Positions 20,401-33,200 of a DNA stretch of 64,000 nucleotides are shown here, piece after piece. This stretch comes from Diadema setosum (lineage: Eukaryota; Echinodermata; Echinoidea; Diadematoida; Diadematidae). A program made the position numbers and the translations under genes. The notes below the pieces were generated by a model, which made no database searches, was not told the DNA's origin, and saw only the letters and a program-made list of their open reading frames with translations. Position 1 is the stretch's first letter; each line of letters starts with the position of its first letter. The stretch lies in the NCBI GenBank assembly GCA_033980235.1, contig CM067059.1, forward strand, positions 16,006,100 through 16,070,099, written 5' to 3'.

Positions 20401-23400
20401 CAATGGAAGTTGCAACGGTGGTTGAAGCACCTGCTATAGAATAATGATTATTGTTATGATAATATCACTCAGATTCAGACCCACATTTTAGTTTCAATAA
20501 GTATGAATCACTGTATATAGTATAGTAGATAATGAGACAGACGTAGGCCTATACATATTTGAATAGTCGTCATAAAAGATTGACTTTATTTCAGTCATCA
20601 TTTTTATTACCTTCATGTGATATTTCCAACGTTAAACAGAGTCAAAATTATTGTGCCTCTGACCAAAATGAGAGCAGTTAACATGATTACATGCAATAGG
20701 GAACCGAAATGGGCTGTACAAAAAGAGTAGTGGCATGTTCACCTATTTAGTTTGGTGGATATGGAGCAAGTGGTAGTGATTTTATTGGCAATGTCAAATG
20801 GAAGTTCACGCGAGAGACGTATAGGCGTAAATATTCATCATTCATCATAGGCGTAAATATTCATCATGTTACTCATGTAATTATATTACAGATTTAGATT
20901 GATGAAAATGACGATAACTGTTGAAAGTATACTACTGTTATTTTGTACTTTGTTAATGACATTGCAGAAAGTTGATGTATTTGAAAAAAAATTGGCGTAC
21001 AGAGAATAAATCAAATCAAAATCAAATCAAATCAAAATATTCATGACATCAGAGAAAAAAGAAATAACATATGACACGAGAAGTTAGCTAAAGATGATGT
21101 TGATGTTGTTTTCTTCTCTTTCTCCTTTTCCGTTAAATCTTGGAGCATTATCGGCAACTTAAAGGGAAGATAAACCCCAAGAGCAATGTGGATTGAGTGA
21201 AAGCAGCAACATTAGTAGAACACATCAGTGAAAGTTTGAAGAAAATCGGACAATCGATGCAAAAGTTATGAATTTTTAAAGTTTTGGTGTTGGAACCGCT
21301 GGATGAGGGGACTACTAGAGGTTATGACGTATGAGTGGACAACGATGCCAAGAAAATATAAAGAAAATTCTACAAAAATCCATTTTTCATGAAAATTACA
21401 AATTCCATCAACTTGATATTGACATATGTTAAGGGTAGCAATTATTCCCCCTGCTTTCTGAAAGAGGTTGGTCCATTGCTCTTTCATGATTCTAGAAAAG
21501 TGATTTTTTGTTGAATTTCCTTTATATTTTCTTTGTATTGTTGTCCACTCATACGTCATATCCTCTAGTAGTCTCCTCATCCAGCGGTTCCAACACCAAA
21601 ACTTTAAAAATTCATAACTTTTGCATCGATTGTCCGATTTTCCTCAAACTTTCACTGATGTGTTCTACTAATGTTGCTGCTTTCACTCAATCCACATTGC
21701 TCTTGGGGTTTATCTTCCCTTTAATACCAAAGACGTGTTGCTGCTGTTCTTCTTATTATCATTATCATTCCATTGTTATTTTCTAAATAAGGCTCCAGGG
21801 GAAGAGTTCTACTTTCCATGTGAGATCCTACCACCTTCCGATGAAATACCAACCTCCGGTGAGATTCTGTTTGACAAAATTCACACCCCTCCTACCTATA
21901 TGAGTTTACATTCTCGACGATTCTACAGGCTTGTATTAATGGTAATGAGATTGTAAGGTACTTCTTTGAGCCATGATGATTCTGCAGAACTTACAAGGTT
22001 TAGTTAGGCAAAAGAAAACAAACCGAGTTTTGCGTTGATGAGAGCAATGAGCATAATAATATATAAAAAAAAAAAACCATGAAATAACATTCAATCTTAG
22101 TCCGTATATATAGTCGGTATGACCGATAACTCAGACATTTTGTTTTGATGGTAAAAATAATCAGTGGAATATCATGGAATACGCTGTGTTAATATGATTT
22201 CAAAGACTGCTAATTCTCTCTAAATAAACATCTCAATAGCAACAACAAGTACTTCGGTATAGGGCCTTCGTCACTCTCTACTTATCACTTTAAACATAAC
22301 TAATGATTACGAAGAAAGATAACTCTGATCTCAAAGTCAATCAAATAGCCGTGCATTTTGCTTTGAGAAAAAAAATTTCCTTGGGTTAAACCTAGGTAAA
22401 ACCATTTTTTCATTTTGTTTATTTTATACGCTCGTTTTGTTTTGTTTTTATTTGTCCTTTTCCGTACAGCTCATCTTGTTCGGCCCGCTGACATCAAAGT
22501 GATAGCAGCAATGGGAGATTCACTCACCGTGAGTCTTATAAATACTTTTAGTCTATATAGCTAAAAAATGTTTTGCTGAAGAGTTTGTTGTTTTCTTCAC
22601 GATGGTACAAAATTTTTATCTGTGCATCATAATATTATGTCACGTGTTGCTCTTTTGTAGGCTAGGACCAATGCAGAAGGGAGAGACTTGAATGTTACAA
22701 AACGTGATTCGAGTATATACGTGCACAGGGATATTGAATCAAAAGAAATCAATCAAAAACAGATCCGATATTATTGTCTACTAAGAGCTATAGCAAGAGA
22801 TCTATCAGATAGGATTATAATCAGAGTCGCTTTTTAGACCTTTTAACAAACGAATATCCCGATACCGCAGAAGTATCGTTCCTGCCTCCCAGAGCTTGTG
22901 GGAAGAATGTTACTCGCTCATGAATGCGTTCATTATTTTTCCCCGTATAATAATTATATTGGTACTGTTTTTCAACCTACAAACATGTCAGGATTTACCA
23001 AATATGTATTACATCTTATACATTATATATTTCGCTTACTGAGGAAAATGTACGGAGCACTAAATAGTAAACATGGTAAATAACAATAACGTGTGTATCA
23101 TAGGGATTGCCTACTTTAGCCTACAGTTCTTGTTTGTAAAGGTTCCCTCTGACTCAACTGATAAAATAAAATTCGATATTGTTTTTTATTTAGAAAGGCA
23201 TACAGTGTCACAAAAGGGTTTCTTTAAGGAGCATTCACATTACTTAAATGCGTAACGATCAAAATAACGTCTTTCTTTCTTTCTGTCTAGGCGGCAAATG
23301 GAGCTGGGGCGTGTCTTCTTCCTGAGCTTATTTACATGTACAGAGGTCTGACATTTAGGTAGGCTTTATATTAAGTAAGTGACTGAAATACCACTCAACA

Positions 23401-26400
23401 AACAAAACATGCATAATGTACGTCGTATACATCATGCATTATAATTTAGTAACCAATACATGTGTATTTATGGTTCATTCTCTAATACCTGTGTATGAAT
23501 TATGCATTAAGCGTTTGTACAAGCAGTTATACGTTAGACATGATTTTGGTTTCATTGCTTATTATACTGTAATGTCTTATTCTTCTTCTTATGGAAATTT
23601 AATGATAATCTTGTTTTGGTTTTTGTACTTAAAAGCTTAAAATTTTGTTTGAATAACATTAGAATAAACAAAATAGCTATTTTAATCTCACAGAAACGAG
23701 AAAACATGATATTAGTTAGTGTTCAGACGGTCATTCTTTTTAATAAAGCGGCCTGTTTCTCTGAAAATGTTCACTGACGATAAAAATATCATGAATATCA
23801 TGTTTCTCGCAGAAGTATATGACAACGTAGCAAAAAACAAGGTCGTTTTCAAACACATAGAACTTATGGTTAGCCCTGAATTATAACATAGTGACGGTTT
23901 AACGTGCAGAAGTTCAAGTCAATATAACCGCTTTCATTATTAACCATGTATCATTTATCAAATTCTTATCGATTTCTTTTGTCCCGCGATAACTTCACTC
24001 CTAGCCATGGTGGTGATGGGACCTTCGAGACCAATCCTTCGCTGGCAAGTGAGTCATAATATACTAATATACACAATAGAGAAATATACTCCATACCACC
24101 GGGCTCGACACTATTAATAGCGGTGGCCCGGTGGCCCGGGGCTGCTAAACTTGGTGTTTTGCCACCAAATTAAAAGTTTTGGTGACCCGATCGGACATAT
24201 AAAATTCAAAATTTGTTATTGTTTTTGCTTTTAGTCGAGCCACTTCATTTTCTCGGGTCACTAAATATCGGATTTAATGATTTTAGTGGCCCGAACCGGC
24301 CGCCAGACAAAAAAAGTTAGTGCCGATCACTGCGTATAATGGATTCGTACAAAAGTATTTATGTAGAATTGGGGGAGTTGTAGACTACAAGGGCCTATGA
24401 AATTAATGATTGATGTTTAATTCTCTTCTGTTATTTGAAATTTGTCTTTCTCTCCCATTCTCACTGTAGTAGGGAGTTGAAATAATGCAAAACTGTTTCC
24501 ACTTACTCATAGTTATTTATTTTTATAATTCGTTAGTATTTGTGTCTGTCACACACGATGAACAATACCGTGTCGCATTCAAATTCAATTTCTGTTAATC
24601 TTGTTAATGGTAAAAGGGTCATGCATTTATAATCTAATCATTCGGTGATCATAGATATACAATACCCATAAGTAGAAAGTTTGTATTTCATCCAAATTTG
24701 GCTTGTGAAAAAGTTTTGCAATATCGACTGTGGATGGTTTTCAAAACTGTATGACATTAATCTTTCCTTTGTGCGTCCTGTTATCATGTGGTTTACTTTA
24801 CCTATTCGTTTTATTGAGTCAAGTGCTTTATTTTCCATTTGAATCTTCGAGTCTTAAATCATACCTAGCTATAATTATTCGTAGTTTAAATGTATAAGAA
24901 TTAGGACAGACTCTCATTTAATATATTTAAAGACATAACACGTGGTTTATTTGTTTGTTTTTCGGACATCAGTCCCAGTAAGAAACATAGCTGACTGTCT
25001 TTTTCATCGTTCGGAACTACAAGTTATCACTGACTTTTAATTGTCTTAAAAGATGCAACTTTTGTATTTCCTAAAACTCTGATAGTAGGGCAGATAAAGT
25101 AGCAAAAATTGGTCGAGATGCTGACATCCGGCGGAAAGTATGAAATTTTGCATATAAATTATAGGGGTATTTTGGGGCGCTGATTTCAAATATTGCCGGA
25201 TCCAAGAGATCTGACCACGGGATCGGCCGCCATTTTGAATTCCAATATGGCCGCCATCACAAAACAAATTTAAAGATCTCTATCATCAATTCTGAATGAC
25301 CTGTGGCACCAAAATTTGATACACGTGAGCGTTCTGACATATTGACTTTGATGACAGATTGATTTGAAATGTCTGACAAACATAGAATGGCCGTCATTTT
25401 GAATTCCAATATGGCCGCCTCGACGAAATATTCAAAATCCCTATCTCGATTTCTAAGTGGTGAGTGACGCTGAAATTAGGTGTACACAAGTATTTTAACA
25501 TACTGAGTTAAAATATTAGCTTATGTGATGTGTCTGACAAACGCAATGCCTGCTATTTTGAATTCCAATGTGGCTACGAAGACAAACATCACGACTAACA
25601 TTCACGGGCATGTCAAAAAGTGCAGCAAAAAGGAAGCATAATGCACCTTTCACTGACATCACAGTGTAAATACAGCAGTGCGCACTCAATTAGTTACAAA
25701 CGCACGCTCGATCAGGTAGCCTTATTTACAAATCCGAGATAGAGATTTTCAACACTCCAACATGGCAACTATGTATAGAAATTCAAATTGGCTGCCGTGC
25801 AGCTTGTCAGACATATCAAATAAGTCTGTTATTGAAGTCATCATATCACCATGCTTTTATGTATCAAATTCCAATGCCTTATGTCATTCAGAACTGAAGA
25901 TAGGGATCTTTGACGGCGGCCATATTGGAATTCAAAATGGCGGCCGACCCCGTGGCCAGGGGCCCGTTTCATAAAACTTGTTATCAGTGACAAGTTGTCA
26001 TAGCTGTAATAAGCTACTGAGATCCTCGCAGCTGATTGGCTAAGTGCAAATTTGTCATAGAAGTGAGGCAGTTGTCACTGATAACAAGTTTTATGAAACG
26101 GGGCCCAGATCTCTTGGATCCGGCAATTTTTGAAATCAGCGCCTCAAAATACCCCTATATGCAGAATGTCATACTTTCCGCCGGATGTGAGCATCTTTTT
26201 CACATATGACGTTTACACACCAATTTTGGAGTCTTTGAGATCAACCCAGGACTTTGAAATACTTTGTGCACTCTTCGATTTCTCATTGTTACCTGCAGAT
26301 ATCTTGAGGAAATACAACCCAAACCTTAAGGGGTACGGGGTGAGGACAGGCAACTGGGATTCTGATGAATCAAACATGAATGTTGGCTACCCTGGAGACA

Positions 26401-28458
26401 AGGCTAAGTAAGTAAAAACTTGAGAGTTATACGTGCTTTATTGGCTAGCCTGAACAAGGCTAAGTAAGTAAAATCGTTCTTGTCTTGAGAGTATACAGTA
26501 AGTTTTTATCTAATACCCTCTGGGAATTGATGAGAACAGGGATTGCTCGGCTCTCACCACCATATATCTTGTTCTAATGTTTGATATTTTTGTTTAATCT
26601 TGTCAGATCATTTCACATTTTGTTTTAATCAGAGGCTTCATCTGGATCTAGAACTGATTTCTAAATGTTCAAGGCCTTATTGTTTCATTTCTAAACGTCA
26701 TACGGTGTGCGTCACACTCGTTGCAGCGACATGCCTCATCAGGCCCGGTGGTTGGTGGACAAGATGAAAGCCAAGGCCGAAATCGACTTTGAGAATGACT
26801 GGAAGGTTGTGACCCTGTTCATCGGGGGCAATGACCTTTGTGACTGGTGCGACAACCCCTACTACTACTCTGCAGATAACTACGTCAACTACATCCACGA
26901 GGCCCTTATGACCCTTCATGATGAGGTCAGTGGGAGTGACTGCAGTTTAGGCCTTAATTGTGAAATTTTACGTGGGCTGGGAGAATGCAAAATAAATAAA
27001 GAAGCTGGGCATTGAAAGGGTGAGTAGATTGTTTTGATGAATTTCTATTCGTCTGCCGTCCTCTCTAAATCTGACATGTTCTTGGTTGTTGTCCCCCCCC
27101 CCCCCCGTATGCACTTTACAATGCCGAGCTGTATCGTCCATGCTCTTTAGAACTGACCAAGTCCTCCTTGTGAACTGTATTTTGCATTATCTTAGTAGGG
27201 TGTGTGTGTGTGTATGTGTGTGTGTAACATGTACCCAGATAGATGCATTTGATGTACTAAGTATGCTTACATAATCGTCACTGTATACAACAGATAAGCT
27301 GGCTGTCTCAAGATACTTATCAAGCGATCAGAGTAGAAATTAAGTATACCCAAAAAATTAATCAATTCGTCGTGATTTTTTATTACCGTCACTCTGAGCC
27401 TTTGTTCTTAACTTTGTTCTTAACTGATTATGACTGTGTACGTTTAAGTTCTATGTGATTTTGTTGCAGTGCTCTTTGTTTGGAAGGTGGCCTTAAAAAT
27501 CTGAGTGTATTTTATTTCATTTTCCGAGAAATGCTGTATGCTTCATCTTTCAATATTTAAAGTTCTTATTTTGTCTTGCTTACCTTCAGATGCCGCGAAC
27601 AATCGTCAACGTTGTAGGGATACTGCAGGTGTACCAAGTTGACATTCTGCGGGCTCCCATCTGCAACTTTTTTCACTGGTGAGGTTCGATGTTCTCCCTT
27701 GAATAGATTTTCTTCCTTTTATGTTGACTGTCCGTGTGAGTTCTAATCTGAAATTCAACTCGTGGTTGAGCTGGTTGTAATTGCATGTGCATGTAAAAAC
27801 ATTTCAGTCGGTAGCAATACTCCATGAAAAGCATTTCTCTAAGCTTTCATTCATCCAGCTGTATTCCATCTTGGTGTATGATGGATGGCGGTAGCACTGA
27901 AGGGCATATAGGAAATGATGAATGAATATGATGGGAGGAATGTATAAACTTCGCACATAAAAAAAAAAAAAAACCAAGGAAACCAATTCTATTGTGGTTC
28001 TTGTCAATGATCCTCTCAAAATTACCCATGCACACATACTGGCAAAGTTATAACTTCCGTTTGTGAAAAGTGACAGTCAAAATGTGAAAGTGAAAGAGAG
28101 ACATGAATTTTCCGGAAGAATATAATTAGGGCCGGATTCTACGGTGGTTTCCATATCACACAAGTCAGAGAAATCGTGTCATATGCTAATAGTGATCACC
28201 AACATAGTATACATGGCCTGCTTTATATGATTTGTTTAGAGCTCAGGACGTAGATGTCTTAATGACTTGCTGTATTCTTTCTTCCCATTTGCTGCACTCG
28301 ATAAAAAAGTGTCTTTTACACCATGCGTTGTTGCAAATATTTTGGCAAGTCGCAGTGTCACGGCAATCCTTTCATGCTTTCGTATTATAATCTTCAATTC
28401 AATTTTATATTCATCTCATCTTCTGTCAGAAAATAGAAAAGGAACTTACTTAACATCC

Positions 28459-28489
<31 letters not shown>

Positions 28490-30198
28490 CTTATCAGGGC
28501 ATTTTGTGAGTGCGGTATGTTTCTGACAGAAAATGAATTAAAAGCCTTCGAGGAGATCAACATAGAATATCAGGTAATTGTTTAATTTGTTATAGCAAGA
28601 CAGTGTGGACCTATCCAATATAACAAAATTGCAAAATATTCTACCGATCAGATTCGTTGCCCATTCTTGGCGGATATCGGCGACCCTCTTGCGCTATTTG
28701 ATGTAATTCTGTAAACACTTCCTGAAGAGTTACAGCTCGATTGAGTGAATGAGAGGACCTAGATGAGCTAGGAGATGGAAATAGACATCCAAAAAAAAAA
28801 AAAGAAAAAAAAAACTGCCCTTGCACACTTCATCTTCGTCTGATCAAATTGCAACAGTCTCCAACACAAACTTTGAATTGTATTGTTAAACGCCGGACCC
28901 AATTCCTTAAACTATATTATAGCATCCATGGGACCTAGTGAAGCATGTCGTTGCAACGATTATGACGTCACACCATGTGCCTCGAATATTTAGAAATGGG
29001 AAAGTTTGTAGGACTCGCGAGATGTTTGTTCGCATTTTATGCCCACTCACTATGCATAGGAACTTTAAGTAAAAAAAAAAAAAAATGGCAGCCTTAACCT
29101 ATAGGCCCCATGCCGCCTTGTGAGACAGAGTCTGTAGGCCTATATGTTTAGAAAGTTGTGTCTTGCCTGTTACTGAGCTGAATCCCCACTAGACTTGTAT
29201 TCTATATTTACATGATAATTATTATGTAATATTAAGTCAAAATATTGGAAGTGTTTCGTATCGGACATGGAAAGAGAAAAAGATACATGAATGAATGAAT
29301 GAATGATAACCGTTGAAATATCAATGGATTATGCCCCCTGATGCTTCTTTGCACAATGATAACTACATAAGTGTTCTATGATCTTTCAGGTCAAGATGGA
29401 AGAGGCTATTCTCAGTGGTCAGTACGACACCAAGGACGACTTTACGGTGGTCCTTCAGCCATTCCTCCACAATACATCAGTCCCGTTTAAAGAGGTATCC
29501 AAGTAGGGACCGTCTCTTCAATTAACGCTTTGTGCGATTCATTACTAATTGCTGAATTACTGTAAAAATCGTGAGCTGTGCAATGTTAAACCTAATGATA
29601 TTATTCAAATAATCTTACACAATTCTCATGGTGTGTAGACTTACAAAATAACTCGAGAGGTGTGTCAGAAAAATTCCAAGAAAGATGTCACAAGAGAAAC
29701 ATTTCAAGCCCGTACTATAAAATCACTATATATTTGTCTTTTTCAAAGTAATCCACGTGAACACTTTTCCTCTTATCTCCCCCTCTCTCTTCTCTCTCTT
29801 TATTTGTATATATATCCTACAGTGTGTGTGTGTATGCGTGGATGGATGTGTGTGTTTTTTGTTTGTTTTTTGTTTGTTTTTTGGTTCATAATTACAAATG
29901 TAAGGTTTGAATGATATGTGTATATGGATAAAGCCTTTGTTTATATATTATGTGAATTTATATCATACATGAATTTTACTTGTCAATAACGTCTGTCTAC
30001 TTACTTCGACCAAATCTGAAATCATTATTTTCATGCAATTCGGGGCGAATTCGATCGATCAACGATATCGAAACCTATACTGAAAGGAGAAAAATCGCTC
30101 GAACATCAGGAATGCTTGTTATCTGTAGAAATTATCATCGATGGGTGGGGGAAATCTATTTTACGTAATTCAGATCATAGTATGAAAGTTTTGTCTAC

Positions 30199-30272
<74 letters not shown>

Positions 30273-33200
30273 GGTTGGTTGGTTTGTTACATGTGTATGT
30301 AAAGAAAATGTCATCAACATCTCTATTGTCACTTTGTGAGCTGTTAGTTCTATAGGCCATCCACTGTACTTGGAACGTACAGTAGCTAAAGCCTCTCGGT
30401 AAAAATATGTAAATATAACGCACTGTGCGGTAATTCTTTGAATTTGCACTCCTTAGTGTGCGAACATTAATTTTGGACTCGTTGTTATGGTTTATTCCAT
30501 GCCAGGATGGGACTCCGGATTTCTCCTATTTCGCTCCCGACTGCTTTCACTTCAGCGCTAGAGGCCACGCCCAAGGTGGAATGGAGCTCTGGAATAACAT
30601 GGTCAGTTTTTGTGGACAGACACAAACACACACACACACACACACACATATTTATATATATGTATATGTATATGTTCATATATATGTATATGTATATATA
30701 CATATATATACATATACACACGCACACACACACACCCTATATCTCACATTCTCAACTTTTTTTTTTTCTGAAACTTTCACGAATTATAAGCGATAGACTC
30801 GAGACAGATTGGTAAAAGCTGCTAAAAATAATTTGGCGAATAGATAGACAAGTAGAAGATCAAAATGACTGCAGGAGTAAAGTAAGAAAGAGACGGGGAG
30901 AGTGAAAGAGCATGATTTCAAGTGTAGTGATTCTTTTTGTCGGTCCTCGAATTCAAGAGGGCGCTGTTGAATGACATGGTTATCGCGGCAATCGTCATTT
31001 ACAAAGATCGACGCCGTAAAACCAGAATAACCTGTAAATCAAAGAAAATCGGGGAGCGTATTTGCATGTTCTCTCTTTTGTACAGGTTCAGTAGACGTTC
31101 ACCATTCCCTTCATGTGGCGTACGTGTGATACATACGTACACGTTGGACAACCACATCAATCTTATTTAGATCGAGAGTTAGTCTAACACATACAAGGCA
31201 ATCCGTAGACTACTATGTACCTTTTGCACATGTGAGTTTCTGTGGCCAGCTCTTAAACAAAGTTTGGCCCGGAAGGATCCGTAAAGTAGGCGGAACCGCC
31301 GGGAGCAGAATAGTCGAATCAAGAGACGAACTGAGATTGTCATTATTATTTCAGCCATTTTCGACGTTCGACATACTCGCCGTACGAATTGGCCTTGTTT
31401 GGACAGTTAGAACATGGCAGATTGCGCATGTAGGTTTAGGCAGATAAGCCCTCATAAATCCGGGGTCCCTTTCCCCCTAATGATACGTTAACCTTTCTTT
31501 TGTGTAAATACATGTACCGTACATGACTACATAAATTATTAATGATTTCTTTACTCTTCCGGTTTCAAATGGCAGATCGAACCTGTTGGGGCTAAACGCA
31601 CCTCTTGGAACCCCGGAAGTAACATTTCTTGCCCGACTGAGGTGCGTATATGCTCTGAATACACTACATTCATTGATATTCATAATGTATGGAGTTTGTA
31701 TCTCCTCTTTGTTTGCTTCTATTTAGTCCGTCCATGGTTTTATGTCAAGTCCTGATGATTTGGTCTAATTTCAAATTCGGGTAATTGCCACCTTGTTTAA
31801 CTTTAACTTCATTTAATATTCACATGGTCTAAAATTCTCTTTGTGTACATGCCACTTGGTCTAATAGGCATTTGGGCTACACCCATTTCGGCTATTACAC
31901 ATCACTTGATTCAATTTCCATTTCGTCTAATTGCCATTTGGTCTAATAACCACTTGGTCTAATGTCAACTTGGACTAGTCGTCTCTTGTTCTAATTTTCG
32001 TCTAATTCTCACTTGGTCTAATGCCACTTGGAAAATAAATTTATCGCTTAATCATGAATCAAAATCTTCTATTTTATCATTACTTCGCTCGGTATTCCCT
32101 CCTTTTCTTTAACAGCAAAGAGAATTATTGGTTCTTACATTGTTTTGTCACTGCAGTCGTTCACTTACGAACTCCGACATCGGATGTATGCTTATACCTT
32201 TCACAACATGCCTCATGAATTGATACAATGAACATTCCACTAGAGCTGATAAAAACATTATAATTTGCCGTCAAAATATGCAGGATGAAACAAAAATCAA
32301 TAAGATATCAATTAACAAGATATCGATTTTGGAAAATGAGAATTTTGCTCACTCCGAACGATTGTCGCAAGCATAATTTTTGCCCCCCCCCCCCAAATGT
32401 TTGGGTTCCGTCTGCAATTTTCAAGAGGCAAAAATCGGTCATCATGTTCAATGTTTAAGGAAAAAAATAATGCATAATAGTAACAGATGTGTTGATGGTG
32501 TGATGTGGATACCGAAAGAAGCGATAAACGATTTTTTTTTTGTGAAGAATTTAAGGGACTAAACTCATTTGCTATTGATTGATCGTAGCAGATAAAGAAG
32601 TTGAGTTTCATTTTTAAAGCTGCCTAATTATGTTTGAAGTAAGTCTTCAAGAGATCTCCATTGTTATTATGATTATTTTCTTAAAAATTAAGAAATGACA
32701 TAAAAAATGTCATATATATATATATATATATATATACTATGAAACTAGAAAAATAATCAAGCTTGCTCCGCTTCCTTGCATATAAAAGTAATATCAGTAT
32801 AAATAAAACAGGTCAATTTATAATAAATTTAATATCATGATCAGCGTCATCAATATGTAATTATCATTAAACGACAACTTTTTGAGACATCTTACCATAA
32901 CGACATCTTTGGTAGCCCAACTGGGAATTAGACCAAATGATGATTAGACGAAGTGGCAATTAGACCAAATGGTCATTAGCCCAAGCGGCTATTAGACCAA
33001 ATGGAATTAGACGAAGTGGAAATTAGACCAAGTGTTCATTTGACCAACTGTTTATTAGACCAAGCGGAAATTAGACGAACTGGCAATGTACCAACTGGTG
33101 GTAGACCAACTGAACATTAGACCACCAAGTGCAATTAGACCAAGTAGCAAAAATGCAGAAGACCAATTGACAATTTAATGACATGGGAAGTAGACCAAAT

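Noticed and set aside
30116..30815. Several 80-112-codon open frames with [12 protein letters not shown] or CVCVCV runs
   Set aside because: Products of TA/TG/CA microsatellites. Only the part of one frame at 30506-30601 is real (PLB1 exon 12).
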